Counted from the stretch's first letter, positions 7,396 through 16,229 are shown. The stretch: DNA of 22,453 nt from Pseudomonadota bacterium (GCA_023387775.1 JAEWHN010000209.1:1-22453), one strand, 5' to 3'. Translations and numbers: made by a program. The notes: generated by a model not told the origin, from the letters alone.

Positions 7396-9669
7396 TTGGA
7401 ATGGCTATTCATCATCTGTGCAGTTGTCGCATGGCTGATCTACCGCGGGGCGAAGGTCAGAAAGTCTGAGGAGAGGCATTCGTTTCGAAGCGAGCCTGCA
7501 TCTCTATTGGGCAGAAGCGCTCAATCCTCCGAGCGAAGCGGGAGAGCTTATGGCCATCAAGCCCGCTCCGCGTCAGTTCCCGCGCGATGGATTCCGCATG
7601 GAGAGCAGGTGTCCGTGGGTGGCTTTCGGCTTGACGGGGGCATGTTCTACTTTGGCAGCGTTCTTCCAGGCCAAGCGGTTGGTCAATGCGGTAACTGCGT
7701 CATCGATCCCACAAGCAAGGTTGCCTCTTCTGGATTGGATCAGGCCGGACAGACGATGTCCTACTGGCCCTCGTACCAGTCCATTCCCCCAGTCGCGCGG
7801 CGGACGTATCTGAAATGGCTGGCGGATGGACGTGTCGACCCGTCCATAGGCATCGGCTACGTCTTTCTGTTTTTCTACGGGATCGAGCGTCGTCTCTTCT
7901 TCGACCAGGCGAAGGGAGAAGCCCAGCAGCTCATCGCCGAGGTCCGCCGCCTCCTCCAGCTTTACGGTGAAAACGGATCATTCCGGGGATACGCGACGAG
8001 GTTCCTGGATGCGGCCCAACTCATGTCCGAGCAAGACATCGGCCGTCCGCAGCTCTCGCCAGACCTTCGTAGCGGATATGAAATGCCGCTGTCCGTCAGG
8101 CTCTACCTCGGACGCAAGATCGCTTCGCACGAGCCTCTCGATGCGAGAGACGGGCTGACTTGGGTTCTTTCACTCCCGGACACAAGTCTGCGGACACCGG
8201 CAAGGAGATGCTTCCCCGAACTGGTGGACCTGTGGGAGCAGCGCTTCACCGCGCGCTTCCCGAACGGCTTGAAGGTCAATCCGCCGAAGGCACGCCTGAA
8301 GCTGGATTATCGTGCGGCCAGCAGTGGGTTCAACTTCCGGATCGACATCAGTTCCTCCTCGGGCGGGCTGCCGGACATCTCGGTAATATCGGCTCCGATC
8401 GACGGACTTCGCAATCTCCTGAACTCCTGCACCGAAGAACTCTCGGCCTACAGCCGCCTGCTCGGGCGGAACCCAGAGGCCAGAGGTTCGATCGAGGCGG
8501 CCTTCACACTGCCGAAGGAACTGCTTGCTTCGGGTTCCACCATGGGCGCGGCAGTCGTCGCAGGGCTCGAGAATCTGTTCGGTGGGAAGAACGTCGCGGC
8601 AATGCGGGTGACGCAGCTTGCGAAGGCGCTCTCGTTGGATGTCGGTGCCCGCGGGAAGATCCCCACAGGCATGTGCAATCAGATCGGCGCATTCCTCGAT
8701 CGACTCGACATCGGGTTCGAGCCGGACCGTCGGTATGGTTCGAGAAACCTGCAGGTGGAAGGTTACGCGCTGCTGTTCAAGGCTGCAGGTGGCGCCAAGG
8801 TTGATGGCGACACCCCGGCGTTCGTCGCGGCCCGGGCGATGATCGACGTGGCCGCCCTTGCGGCGAACGCGGACGGAAAGATCGAGCCAGGCGAATTCGA
8901 GTCCATCAAGACCGACATTCGGGCCGTGCCAGATCTAGGCGGGGTCGAGAAGGCGCGGCTGATGGCATACGCAAGTGTTCTTCTAAAGGACACGCTAGGG
9001 CACCAAGCCGCGAATCAGAAATTGAAATCCCTCGGCCATGCCGAGAAGGAAGCAGTCGTGAGATCGGCCACCGCAACCATCTTGTCAGACGGCCAGGTCA
9101 CTCCGGCAGAGGTGAAGTTCCTGGAACGCCTCTACCGCACACTCGGCCTCCCAGAGGAGCGGATATATGCAAGCCTCCACCGAGGTTCCGTCGTCACAGA
9201 CGAACCAATTCAGGTCGCACCAGAACTGCGGTCCGCCGGCGTTCCCATACCTGCTCCGGCGAACGCAGGCGTACCGCATGCAGGCGGCATACAGATTGAT
9301 CGCACGCGCCTCGAGCGCCTCAGGTCGGAAACGTCTGCGGTATCCGAGCTGCTCGCTGGCATCTTCATAGACGAACAGGCTGCTGCCCCGGCTCCAACGG
9401 CCCCATCAGTGCCTTCGGCTGGCCGATTCTCTGGCCTCGACGCCTCGCACTCGGCGCTCCTCGCGGCCCTGCTCGATGCCGAGAGCGTCGACAGGGGTTC
9501 CTTCGAAGAACAGGCTCGCTCCCTCCGTCTGTTGCCCGATGGAGCGATCGAACGGATTAACGACTGGGGATTCGATCAGTTCGGTGAACCCTTGATCGAA
9601 GAGGACGAGGTCGTGGCCATCGTCGCTCACCTCAGATCACAACTATTGGAAGCGGAAACTGTAGCATGA
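7396..9669 (+). CDS. sngA: Shango-type protein SngA: TerB_N–TerB–TerB_C with N-terminal membrane segment
   Basis: The protein has 757 residues. A hydrophobic segment at residues 3–16 (LFIICAVVAWLIYR) could anchor it in the membrane. A TerB_N domain follows (about 62–260; GGMFYFGS, SYWPSYQSIPPVARRTYL, GYVFLFFYGIERRL). A TerB domain (about 475–590) has the acidic loops NADGKIEPGE and SDGQVTPAE, which resemble metal-binding sites. A TerB_C domain spans about 680–755 (DRGSFEEQA, INDWGFDQFGEPLIEE). TerB-containing protein, ATPase and helicase in this order is the composition of the Shango anti-phage system. The start is TTG at 7396, preceded by GGAGGG with a 7-nt gap. The stop overlaps the ATPase start as ATGA, so translation is coupled. 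The TerB label points to a domain family, not to demonstrated tellurite resistance. Confidence 0.87.
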   Translation: MEWLFIICAVVAWLIYRGAKVRKSEERHSFRSEPASLLGRSAQSSERSGRAYGHQARSASVPARWIPHGEQVSVGGFRLDGGMFYFGSVLPGQAVGQCGNCVIDPTSKVASSGLDQAGQTMSYWPSYQSIPPVARRTYLKWLADGRVDPSIGIGYVFLFFYGIERRLFFDQAKGEAQQLIAEVRRLLQLYGENGSFRGYATRFLDAAQLMSEQDIGRPQLSPDLRSGYEMPLSVRLYLGRKIASHEPLDARDGLTWVLSLPDTSLRTPARRCFPELVDLWEQRFTARFPNGLKVNPPKARLKLDYRAASSGFNFRIDISSSSGGLPDISVISAPIDGLRNLLNSCTEELSAYSRLLGRNPEARGSIEAAFTLPKELLASGSTMGAAVVAGLENLFGGKNVAAMRVTQLAKALSLDVGARGKIPTGMCNQIGAFLDRLDIGFEPDRRYGSRNLQVEGYALLFKAAGGAKVDGDTPAFVAARAMIDVAALAANADGKIEPGEFESIKTDIRAVPDLGGVEKARLMAYASVLLKDTLGHQAANQKLKSLGHAEKEAVVRSATATILSDGQVTPAEVKFLERLYRTLGLPEERIYASLHRGSVVTDEPIQVAPELRSAGVPIPAPANAGVPHAGGIQIDRTRLERLRSETSAVSELLAGIFIDEQAAAPAPTAPSVPSAGRFSGLDASHSALLAALLDAESVDRGSFEEQARSLRLLPDGAIERINDWGFDQFGEPLIEEDEVVAIVAHLRSQLLEAETVA

Positions 9670-10985
9670 CGACGCCAACCCCTATCCGACCGCGCGATCG
9701 CGATGTCATCCTTCAGGCGCTCGCGGCGGGGGTCGTCCCCCGAACCGGTCTTCGTCACGTGCAGGTAGGCCGGGCGGCGGAAGTTGGAGCGCTTGTCCGC
9801 GACATTGATCGGATCGCGGATGGCGGCTCCGCCATCCGTTTCGTGATCGGTGAGTACGGCGCGGGAAAGACGTTTTTCCTCAATCTGGTCCGCGTTATCG
9901 CGCTCGAGCGAAAGTGCGTTACGGTGCATGCCGATCTCGCGCCTGACCGGCGCATCCATGCCTCAGCCGGGCAGGCGCGAGGACTCTATGCCGAAGCCGT
10001 CCGCAACATGGCCACCCGGACGAAGCCTGACGGCGGCGCGCTCGGGAGCGTCGTCGAGCGCTTTATTACCGATTGCATCGGCGACGCGACGCAGCGCAGC
10101 AAGCCTGTCGAGGCCATAATTGACGAAAAGCTTGCCCAACTGCAGGAACATGTCGGCGGCTACGACTATGCGACCGTCCTCAAGGCGTACTGGCGTGGAA
10201 GCGAGGATGGCGACGAGACGATGAAAGCGTCCGCTCTGCGCTGGCTGCGTGGCGAGTACTCGACCAAAACAGAAGCCAGACAGGCGCTCGGTGTCCGCAA
10301 CATCATCGACGATGGAGACGTGTATGATGCCCTGAAGCTTCTCGCCGCCTTCGTGAAGCTGGCGGGGTATTCCGGGCTGCTGGTGGTCTTCGACGAGATG
10401 GTGAACCTCTACAAGCTCCAGAGCAGCCAGGCCCGGAACCAGAACTTCGAACAGATCCTCCGGATGCTGAACGATGTGCTGCAGGGCAATTTCGGGGGTA
10501 TCGGCTTTGTCTTCGGCGGCACGCCCGAGTTCCTGATGGACACGCGGCGCGGCCTCTATAGCTACGCTGCCCTACAGTCCCGTTTGGCAGAGAACACGTT
10601 CGCCAGGAACGGCCTCGTCGACCTTTTCGGCCCGGTGCTTCGTCTCCAGAGCCTAACGCCAGAAGATCTCCTTATCCTGCTTTCCAACATCCGGGCGGTG
10701 TTCTCATCCGGAGACCCCTCCCGGCATCTCGTCCCGGACGAGGCGCTTCCTGCATTCATGGAGCACTGCAACCGTCATGTGGGCGAGGCCTACTTCCGCA
10801 CACCGCGAAACACGATCAAGGCGTTCGTTCAGTTTCTTGCCGTGCTGGAGCAGAACCCGGGCACCCAGTGGCAAGGCCTGATCGGCGGTGTCGAAGTGGC
10901 CCCAGACACGGAGGCCGCGAAGGACCTCGAAACTGAAGACAGCGCCGGAGGCGAGGATGACGAGCTCGCCTCAATCAGGCTCTGA
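9666..10985 (+). CDS. sngB: Shango-type ATPase SngB (BrxD-like, DUF2791 P-loop protein)
   Basis: P-loop ATPase of 439 residues. Walker A is GEYGAGKT at 62–69 and Walker B is LLVVFDE at 238–244. FVFGGTPEFL at about 281–290 fits a sensor-1 strand. The overall pattern (VGRAAEVGALVRDID, YGAGKTFFLNLVR, the C-terminal FRTPRNTIKAFV) matches the ATP-binding proteins also named BrxD in BREX type 2 loci. In Shango the ATPase lies between the TerB protein and the helicase, exactly as here. It probably couples ATP hydrolysis to loading or control of the helicase; this is inferred. The gene begins at the ATGA overlap with sngA and its 3' end overlaps the helicase start by 29 bases. The C terminus (about 411–435) is an acidic tail. 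Confidence 0.88.
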   Translation: MTTPTPIRPRDRDVILQALAAGVVPRTGLRHVQVGRAAEVGALVRDIDRIADGGSAIRFVIGEYGAGKTFFLNLVRVIALERKCVTVHADLAPDRRIHASAGQARGLYAEAVRNMATRTKPDGGALGSVVERFITDCIGDATQRSKPVEAIIDEKLAQLQEHVGGYDYATVLKAYWRGSEDGDETMKASALRWLRGEYSTKTEARQALGVRNIIDDGDVYDALKLLAAFVKLAGYSGLLVVFDEMVNLYKLQSSQARNQNFEQILRMLNDVLQGNFGGIGFVFGGTPEFLMDTRRGLYSYAALQSRLAENTFARNGLVDLFGPVLRLQSLTPEDLLILLSNIRAVFSSGDPSRHLVPDEALPAFMEHCNRHVGEAYFRTPRNTIKAFVQFLAVLEQNPGTQWQGLIGGVEVAPDTEAAKDLETEDSAGGEDDELASIRL

Positions 10986-13179
10986 AGGAGCCGTGAGCTT
11001 TGACCGGCTTCACCCCGAGATCCGCCGCTGGATCTGGGAGCAGAGATGGGAAGAGCTCCGCGACGTCCAAGATCGAGCCATCGGGGCAATCCTGGACGGC
11101 GATTGCGATGTCCTCATCGCCGCCTCGACTGCAGCGGGGAAGACCGAGGCAGCCTTTCTTCCGATTTTAACGTCTGTGGCGGACCGCTCCGATCGAGGGT
11201 TTTCGGTGTTGTACGTCAGTCCGCTCAAGGCGCTTATCAATGACCAGTTCCGCCGTCTGGACCAGCTCTGCGAGCGCCTTGGGATCGATGCAGTCCGCTG
11301 GCATGGTGACGCTCCGCAGTCCGCCAAGCAACGCGCGCGGAGGCATCCCCGCGGCGCAGTCCTGATCACGCCTGAATCCATCGAGGCTATGCTGCTCAGG
11401 CGGCCGAGCGATACGGCGGCGATGTTTGGCTCCCTCGACTTCGTGGTAATCGACGAGCTTCACGCGTTCCTCAAAGGCCCACGTGGACTTCATCTAGCCA
11501 GCCTGCTGCGCCGGATCGATAAGCTGTCGCCTCGCCGTCCAAGGCGGGTAGGATTGTCGGCGACGATTGGCGATCTTGGCAGGGCGGCAGCCTGGCTCAA
11601 CCCCGATCGCCCGTCCTCAGTGTCGATCATCGAGTCAGCGGCGGACTCTCCCGAGTTGCGTCTGCAGGTGCGAGCATACGAAGACGCGGATGACACCGAA
11701 GATGTGGATGGTCTCGAAACCGAGGCGAAGCCCGTTGCCCTGGACCTGATAGCGGATCACCTCTTCGCCACGTTGCGGGGTGCCAACAATCTGGTCTTCG
11801 GTGGATCGCGGCGACGGGTTGAGGCGGTCGCCGACAGGCTTCGGACACGATCCGAGAAAGCGGGCGTGCCCAACGAATTCTTCCCCCACCATGGCAGCCT
11901 GTCACGGGAATTGCGCGAGGAACTGGAGGAACGGCTGAAAATGGGAGACCTTCCGACGACTGGCGTTGCGACGACGACGCTGGAGCTCGGAATCGACATC
12001 GGCTCGGTGAAGTCTGTTGCTCAGATCGGCGCCCCGCGTTCGCTCTCCTCGCTCCGCCAACGCCTTGGTAGGAGCGGACGCCGACGCAGCGTGCCCGCCA
12101 TTCTGCGCATCTATGTACGGGAGCGCGCTATAGGGAAGGATTCCGATCCGCTCGATCACCTTCGGCTTGAGACCGTCCGCGCGGTGGCTGCAGTCAGGTT
12201 GCTCGTCGAGAAGTTCGTTGAGCCTCCGACCACCGATGCAGCGGCTGGCACTGTGGTCCTGCACCAGATACTTTCGGTGATCACACAGCTCGGCGGCGCA
12301 CGCGCCGACAGGCTGCACGACATTATCTGTGGGTCAGGACCGCTGTCCGCGTTGGCCAAGCGAGATTTCGTCGACCTGCTCCGCAGCATGGCTGCGCCAG
12401 AACATCGGCTGATCGAACAGGCACCGGATGGTACAATAATGCTCGGCGAAGCAGGCGAGCGCCTGACCAGTTCTCGAGACTTTTACGCGATCTTTCCGAC
12501 CGACCAGGAATGGCGGCTCGTCACGGGAGGTCGCACGTTGGGTACCATACCGATCTCGAACGCGGTGGGGGTCGGCGTCATCGTCGCTTTCGCGGGGCAG
12601 CGGTGGAAGATCGTCAATGTTGACGATTCCAGCAAGGTCCTGGAGGTCGAGAGACATCGGTCGGGCAAAATCCCGAAGTTCGACAGCGTGATCAACGAGC
12701 CTGTCCACGATCGCTTGTCATCAACGATGCGCGAGGTGCTTGCCTCGGATGACATTCCGGCTTTCCTTGACACCGCGGCTGTGGAGTTCCTATGCCAAGG
12801 TCGTGACGCCTACCGCAAGCTAGGACTACAGGAAACTTCGTTGCTCCGGGCCGGGAGAGACACGCATGTGCTCACCTGGCGTGGAACCCAGGTCAACGAG
12901 GTCTTCGCTTTCGCTATGGTCGCTGCGGGTCTCGAATGTACCGTGCTGGACATTGGGGTTACGGTCCTCGGCACCGAACCAGAGGTCGTGGCATCCATTC
13001 TGGGTCAGATCGCAGCTTCGCCGCCGGAGATAGGCGACATCGCCGATTTCGTTGAGAACCTCCAAGCGGAGAAATTCGATGACATGGTGCCCGAAGCGAT
13101 CCTTCGGCGCCTGTGGGCGCGGGGGCACAGCGATGCCGCCTGCTCGCTGGGCCCACTGGCGGGGAGGTTTTCTATTTAG
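10957..13179 (+). CDS. sngC: Shango-type DExH helicase SngC (Lhr-like)
   Basis: Superfamily 2 helicase of 740 residues. Motif I is ASTAAGKT (56–63), motif II is DELH (166–169), motif III is SAT (201–203), motifs IV–V are VATTTLELGIDIG, and motif VI is QRLGRSGRR (368–376). The sequence resembles Lhr-type helicases and the BREX helicase BrxHI. The C-terminal half (about 400–740) should hold the winged-helix and accessory domains and shows no added nuclease motif. The ATG at 10957 has GGAGG at 10947–10951 with a 5-nt spacer and lies inside the 3' end of sngB. A GTG at 10993 (GAAGGAG upstream) and an ATG at 10888 are weaker choices. As the last gene of the rightward operon, it would act on DNA with the ATPase and TerB protein. 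Confidence 0.88.
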   Translation: MTSSPQSGSEGAVSFDRLHPEIRRWIWEQRWEELRDVQDRAIGAILDGDCDVLIAASTAAGKTEAAFLPILTSVADRSDRGFSVLYVSPLKALINDQFRRLDQLCERLGIDAVRWHGDAPQSAKQRARRHPRGAVLITPESIEAMLLRRPSDTAAMFGSLDFVVIDELHAFLKGPRGLHLASLLRRIDKLSPRRPRRVGLSATIGDLGRAAAWLNPDRPSSVSIIESAADSPELRLQVRAYEDADDTEDVDGLETEAKPVALDLIADHLFATLRGANNLVFGGSRRRVEAVADRLRTRSEKAGVPNEFFPHHGSLSRELREELEERLKMGDLPTTGVATTTLELGIDIGSVKSVAQIGAPRSLSSLRQRLGRSGRRRSVPAILRIYVRERAIGKDSDPLDHLRLETVRAVAAVRLLVEKFVEPPTTDAAAGTVVLHQILSVITQLGGARADRLHDIICGSGPLSALAKRDFVDLLRSMAAPEHRLIEQAPDGTIMLGEAGERLTSSRDFYAIFPTDQEWRLVTGGRTLGTIPISNAVGVGVIVAFAGQRWKIVNVDDSSKVLEVERHRSGKIPKFDSVINEPVHDRLSSTMREVLASDDIPAFLDTAAVEFLCQGRDAYRKLGLQETSLLRAGRDTHVLTWRGTQVNEVFAFAMVAAGLECTVLDIGVTVLGTEPEVVASILGQIAASPPEIGDIADFVENLQAEKFDDMVPEAILRRLWARGHSDAACSLGPLAGRFSI

Positions 13180-13840
13180 GGGCTTCGCGAAGTGCAGGCG
13201 AGCTATATGGCAGTTGCTATTCGAGCAAGCTGATCATATCGGAGAGCGTCATGACTTGGGTCATCACGCTTCCTGCGAGGAACTTGCAGAGTTGATTTCA
13301 ACTACAGGTTATTGTCGGCCGGAGCATAAGTAGTTTTGAAACGTGCCGAGAGGCAGCGTGCGTTCATACTTCACGATCAAGACCTGGTCCCAGAGGAGAC
13401 GTCTGGTTCCCCCGTGCTTCGACCGAAAGCCGCCTGTCCGGTGACGGCCGATGTCGGCCGCAACAATCAGCTTTGCTACTGCCTGAAAGGAGGCATTTCC
13501 GGCGATCACGCTGGAGGTCGCGGTTGCGCCAACTCCAAACCTCACCTAGCGGAGAACGAACAGCCGCTTGTGTGGGTGGAGAACTGCTTGCGGCAAATCA
13601 GTGACGGGTAATCCGGAATATTTGCTCGACGTCAGAACCTAGCCACGCACTCGACCCGGGCGACGATGCAGACGCCGGGGTCCGAAATTCCAGCGGCTGC
13701 TGGAGATCCACGAACTCGAGCGCGGGACGACAGGATCCCAACCTTCATTACGTTTTCATTTCCAATGTTGACACAGCCTCGAGGACACCGTGAATCGGGA
13801 ATCCCGCACGGCACGCGAGCCTTTGCAAGGACTCGTTCGC
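13180..13840. other. non-coding gap between the two accessory modules
   Basis: I support no gene in these 660 bases. Repeat copy B occupies 13432–13531. The palindromic decamer CTTCGCGAAG lies shortly after the helicase stop codon but has no loop or T-run. A 60-codon minus-strand frame at 13632–13814 has no recognisable similarity or ribosome site. Two convergent operons end here: the Shango-like operon from the left and the AAA+/M41-like operon from the right. Confidence 0.5.
13432..13531 (+). repeat. diverged dispersed repeat, copy B
   Basis: It is gap-free alignable with copy A at 2519–2618 over 100 bases, with 68 identities counted by eye, in the same orientation. GATCACGCTGGAGGTCGC is the strongest stretch. 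Copies A and B therefore bracket the PLD-like and Shango-like operons. Confidence 0.6.
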
Positions 13841-14470
13841 CTACGGGGCCATGTGTTGCTTGACTCCCTCGAGCAGCCGCTCGAGTTCGGGCCCTTCCAA
13901 GGTCTTTCGCGCAAACAGTATTCCGGCCAGGAACTCGATGGCGGCCTGCTGGCGAACGACCATCTCGCGGGCAGTGTAGTAAGCCTTGTCGAACCGGGCG
14001 TTGACCAAGTTCCTCAGGTCCCGATCAAGCGCGAGAAGCAGGGTGCGATTGACCCTCGGCCGATAGCACAGTGGCCATTTGCGGGCGAGGTCGGGCGTTG
14101 CCTCCATGGCGAAGGCGAATTCGTACGCCAAGTCGATGTCATCGTGCGTTTCCGCGACGCAACAGGCTGCTACAGAGCCGAGGATTTCCTGTTCGGCGGC
14201 GCGGCCGCTCAGGATCGAGACGAGCATCGCTTCAAGCAGATCCTCGGTCATTTCGCCAAGCTCGTCCCAGTTTCCGACGGCCAGGCCGCCTTGCGGGGGC
14301 TCGATGGTGATTTTCTTGAACGTGCCGAGGCCAAGATGAAGCCATCCCACGGCATGGGCAGCCTGATGAACTGCCAGCCGCTGCCACAGCAATAGCGACC
14401 GTAGCGGCGGGATGCCGTCGCTCAGACATTGGTCGGACGAACCGCCGGTGTGATCAGTTGACTGCGCCAT
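13841..14470 (-). CDS. FtsH/M41-like peptidase-domain protein, catalytic Glu replaced by Gln
   Basis: This 209-residue protein resembles the C-terminal zinc-peptidase domain of FtsH (family M41) without its AAA+ or membrane parts. LLLWQRLAVHQAAHAVGW (residues 26–43) aligns with the FtsH HEAGH helix. SGRAAEQEILG aligns with FtsH RAAEEIIFG, THDDIDLAYEFA with the segment carrying the third zinc ligand (here probably D111), and LDRDLRNLVNARFDKAYYTAREMV and LEGPELERLLEGV with the helical end. The two histidines and the aspartate remain, but HExxH is HQAAH (H35, Q36, H39), so the general base is lost and proteolysis is doubtful. The ATG at 14470 has AAGGA upstream and overlaps the end of the preceding small gene. 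It would work with the separate AAA+ ATPase upstream, perhaps as a substrate-holding or structural subunit. Confidence 0.75.
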   Translation of the reverse strand: MAQSTDHTGGSSDQCLSDGIPPLRSLLLWQRLAVHQAAHAVGWLHLGLGTFKKITIEPPQGGLAVGNWDELGEMTEDLLEAMLVSILSGRAAEQEILGSVAACCVAETHDDIDLAYEFAFAMEATPDLARKWPLCYRPRVNRTLLLALDRDLRNLVNARFDKAYYTAREMVVRQQAAIEFLAGILFARKTLEGPELERLLEGVKQHMAP

Positions 14471-14645
14471 TGGCCGTCCTTTCTTGCGCTCGGGCACTTT
14501 CGTGAATCCTTGGCTCGAATTCCCCGCCTGCAACGGTGATGTCGCGCCGTCCTCGTTCGAGCAAAACTACCTTGGCCCCGACGAGTTCGTTCAAGGGCCG
14601 CTTCACGTCGGCGGTCATCATGCGGAATGCTTCCCGGGTGCTCAT
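14454..14645 (-). CDS. small protein (63 aa) between AAA+ and M41-like genes
   Basis: Unrecognised 63-residue protein, beginning MSTREAFRMMTADVKRPLNE and containing VGAKVVLLERGRRDITVAGGEFEPR, which could form a small beta fold. The ATG at 14645 has AAGGGA four or so bases upstream. The gene starts 36 bases after the AAA+ stop and its 3' end overlaps the M41-like start by 17 bases, so it is placed as an expressed operon member with translational coupling. An adaptor or inhibitor of the AAA+/M41-like pair is possible, but nothing in the sequence proves it. Confidence 0.6.
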   Translation of the reverse strand: MSTREAFRMMTADVKRPLNELVGAKVVLLERGRRDITVAGGEFEPRIHESARAQERTANGAVN

Positions 14646-14681
14646 CGTCCCTTGTCGGCCCGCATCCCCCCGGGGCGTGCT

Positions 14682-16217
14682 TCACTGCCGCGCTCGGCAC
14701 TCTTCCCGCAACTCGAAGAGCTTTTCGACGAGGCGCTGCAGCGTGCGGATCGATCCGCCCGGCCAGGCAGCGCTGAGCGCATCGATCTCGACCTGGTCGA
14801 GCGGCGTCGCCCAGCGCGGATCGTGTCCAAGCTCGACATAGAGCCGCTCGAGGATGCGAGCGGCCAGCGCCGTGAGTTGATCGGGGCCGGGCTGGGGAAA
14901 GTGCAGAATCCGGCACCGGTCGCGCAGCACGGCCGGAATGCTCTCGACCTCGTTGGCGGTCATCAGCCAGGACACATGCGAGAGGTCGCAATGGGCCTCG
15001 ACGTAAGGATCGAACCAGCGCGAGGCAGTTTCCGTCTCGAGAAGACCGACCAGAACGTCGTGGACGTTGCCGTTGTGCCGGCTGGTCGCGACCTTCTCGA
15101 TCTCGTCGAGAACGATCGCCGGGCCCGCGCATCCATGCCGACGGACGGCCATCACCGCTATGCTCGGCTCGCCGGTGGTCCAGCGTCGCGCCGTCCCGCC
15201 GATGAAGCTGTCGCCGATGCCGCCGCAGGCAACCATCTCGTAGGGAAGCCCGAGTTCCTCCAGCAAGCGGCGTGCAAACCGCGACTTGCCGCCGCCGGGT
15301 TGCCCAAGAAGAATGGTCGGCCGCACATGCAGGTGTCTCCTGCCGGCGAGCTTTTGGAGAAAGGCGTCGACGACGGTGGTCGCATGGGGGAATTCCGCAA
15401 CCAGCCGCGAACGCACAATCGTCAGGTCCGGCATGTTGGGAAGCGGCAGCGGCTGCCCGAGCAAGTCCCTGAACTCCTTGACGACCCTCCCGCCTTCGGC
15501 CGTGGTCTCGTTGCCTATGCACCGAAACACGACGGCAGTTCCGTCCGGCGAGGCGGCTGCTTGCGTGCGCTTCGACGCATCGCCTGCGTCAAGGCCGCTA
15601 GCTGGCGGCTCGACCGCCGCGGCTCCGGCGGAAAACTGTCGGCCCTCGATTGCCATCCTGAAGCGATGTTTCAGGCCGCTCAGCTCCCAGAACGGTCCCC
15701 TCTGTCGAAGCCGGCCGCTGTCGTTGCGCTGCATCCGGGCGATCGAGCAAGAGTGCGCGCTCCAGGCGAGCGCGTGCCACAGAAGCCCGACTTCTTCGCG
15801 TTCGCGGAGATCGGTGAGCGCCAGCGTGGCCATCTCCCCGGCGATCCGCGCCACCGAATCTGGATCACCGAAGTTGGCGAGGTAGAACTGGCAGCGGAGC
15901 CGGCCAGCCTCCACCACGACACGCTCCCTTCCCTCCATCGCGCCAAGAACGGTGTCTAGGCTCTGGACGGCATCTTCGCTCGGTTCGATGGTCAGTTCGT
16001 CGAGCGAGGCGGCAAGGGCTGCCAGCGTCGGGTTGGGGCGCTTCCTGATCCGGCGCGACAGCCGCGCGGCATATTCGCGGATGTCTGCCGCGAGTTCGCC
16101 CCGGAAGAAGCCCATGCCGCGCAGCAGCTCTTCCTCTGTCGGCAGGTGGCGGCCGGCGCGCGCGGCATCCTGGCGGCGCCTGAAATGCCGGCGATGTGAG
16201 GACTCATTGGCTGTCAT
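14682..16217 (-). CDS. Lon-like AAA+ ATPase without protease domain
   Basis: AAA+ protein of 511 residues. Walker A is GQPGGGKS at 305–312 and Walker B is IVLDEIEK at 368–375. Sensor 1 is in WLMTAN at 417–422, the arginine finger region is VLRDRCR (430–436), and sensor 2 is in GGSIRTLQR (487–495). The segments HNGNVHDVLVGLLE and FDPYVEAHCDLSHV mirror Lon, where the AAA+ module reads similarly around the pore loops, yet the protein stops before any Ser–Lys protease domain. The N-terminal 300 residues are helical and specific to this family. Residues 1–39 are nearly repeated in the small product encoded at 16984–17220. The stop lies 36 bases from the 63-residue gene and then the M41-like gene, so the unfoldase and peptidase-like parts are on separate chains. 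The start is ATG at 16217. Confidence 0.82.
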   Translation of the reverse strand: MTANESSHRRHFRRRQDAARAGRHLPTEEELLRGMGFFRGELAADIREYAARLSRRIRKRPNPTLAALAASLDELTIEPSEDAVQSLDTVLGAMEGRERVVVEAGRLRCQFYLANFGDPDSVARIAGEMATLALTDLREREEVGLLWHALAWSAHSCSIARMQRNDSGRLRQRGPFWELSGLKHRFRMAIEGRQFSAGAAAVEPPASGLDAGDASKRTQAAASPDGTAVVFRCIGNETTAEGGRVVKEFRDLLGQPLPLPNMPDLTIVRSRLVAEFPHATTVVDAFLQKLAGRRHLHVRPTILLGQPGGGKSRFARRLLEELGLPYEMVACGGIGDSFIGGTARRWTTGEPSIAVMAVRRHGCAGPAIVLDEIEKVATSRHNGNVHDVLVGLLETETASRWFDPYVEAHCDLSHVSWLMTANEVESIPAVLRDRCRILHFPQPGPDQLTALAARILERLYVELGHDPRWATPLDQVEIDALSAAWPGGSIRTLQRLVEKLFELREECRARQ

Positions 16218-16229
16218 TTTGGCCGCCGT

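Noticed and set aside
7396..9669. Tellurite-resistance operon, suggested by the TerB domains
   Set aside because: No terC, terD, terZ or related genes; the ATPase and helicase partners point to DNA-related defence.
9666..13179. Possible BREX type 2 fragment, because of BrxD-like ATPase and BrxHI-like helicase
   Set aside because: No pglX, pglZ, brxC/pglY or other BREX core gene is present, and the TerB protein upstream fits Shango better.
13632..13814. Minus-strand 60-codon frame
   Set aside because: No ribosome site, no similarity I recognise, and it lies in degenerate intergenic DNA.
14422..15522. Minus-strand open frame of 366 codons
   Set aside because: Overlaps the AAA+ gene in another frame; the translation is Arg/Pro-rich low complexity.
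14484..15959. Plus-strand open frame of 491 codons
   Set aside because: Antisense to the AAA+ gene with its Walker A, Walker B and sensor motifs; no recognisable product.
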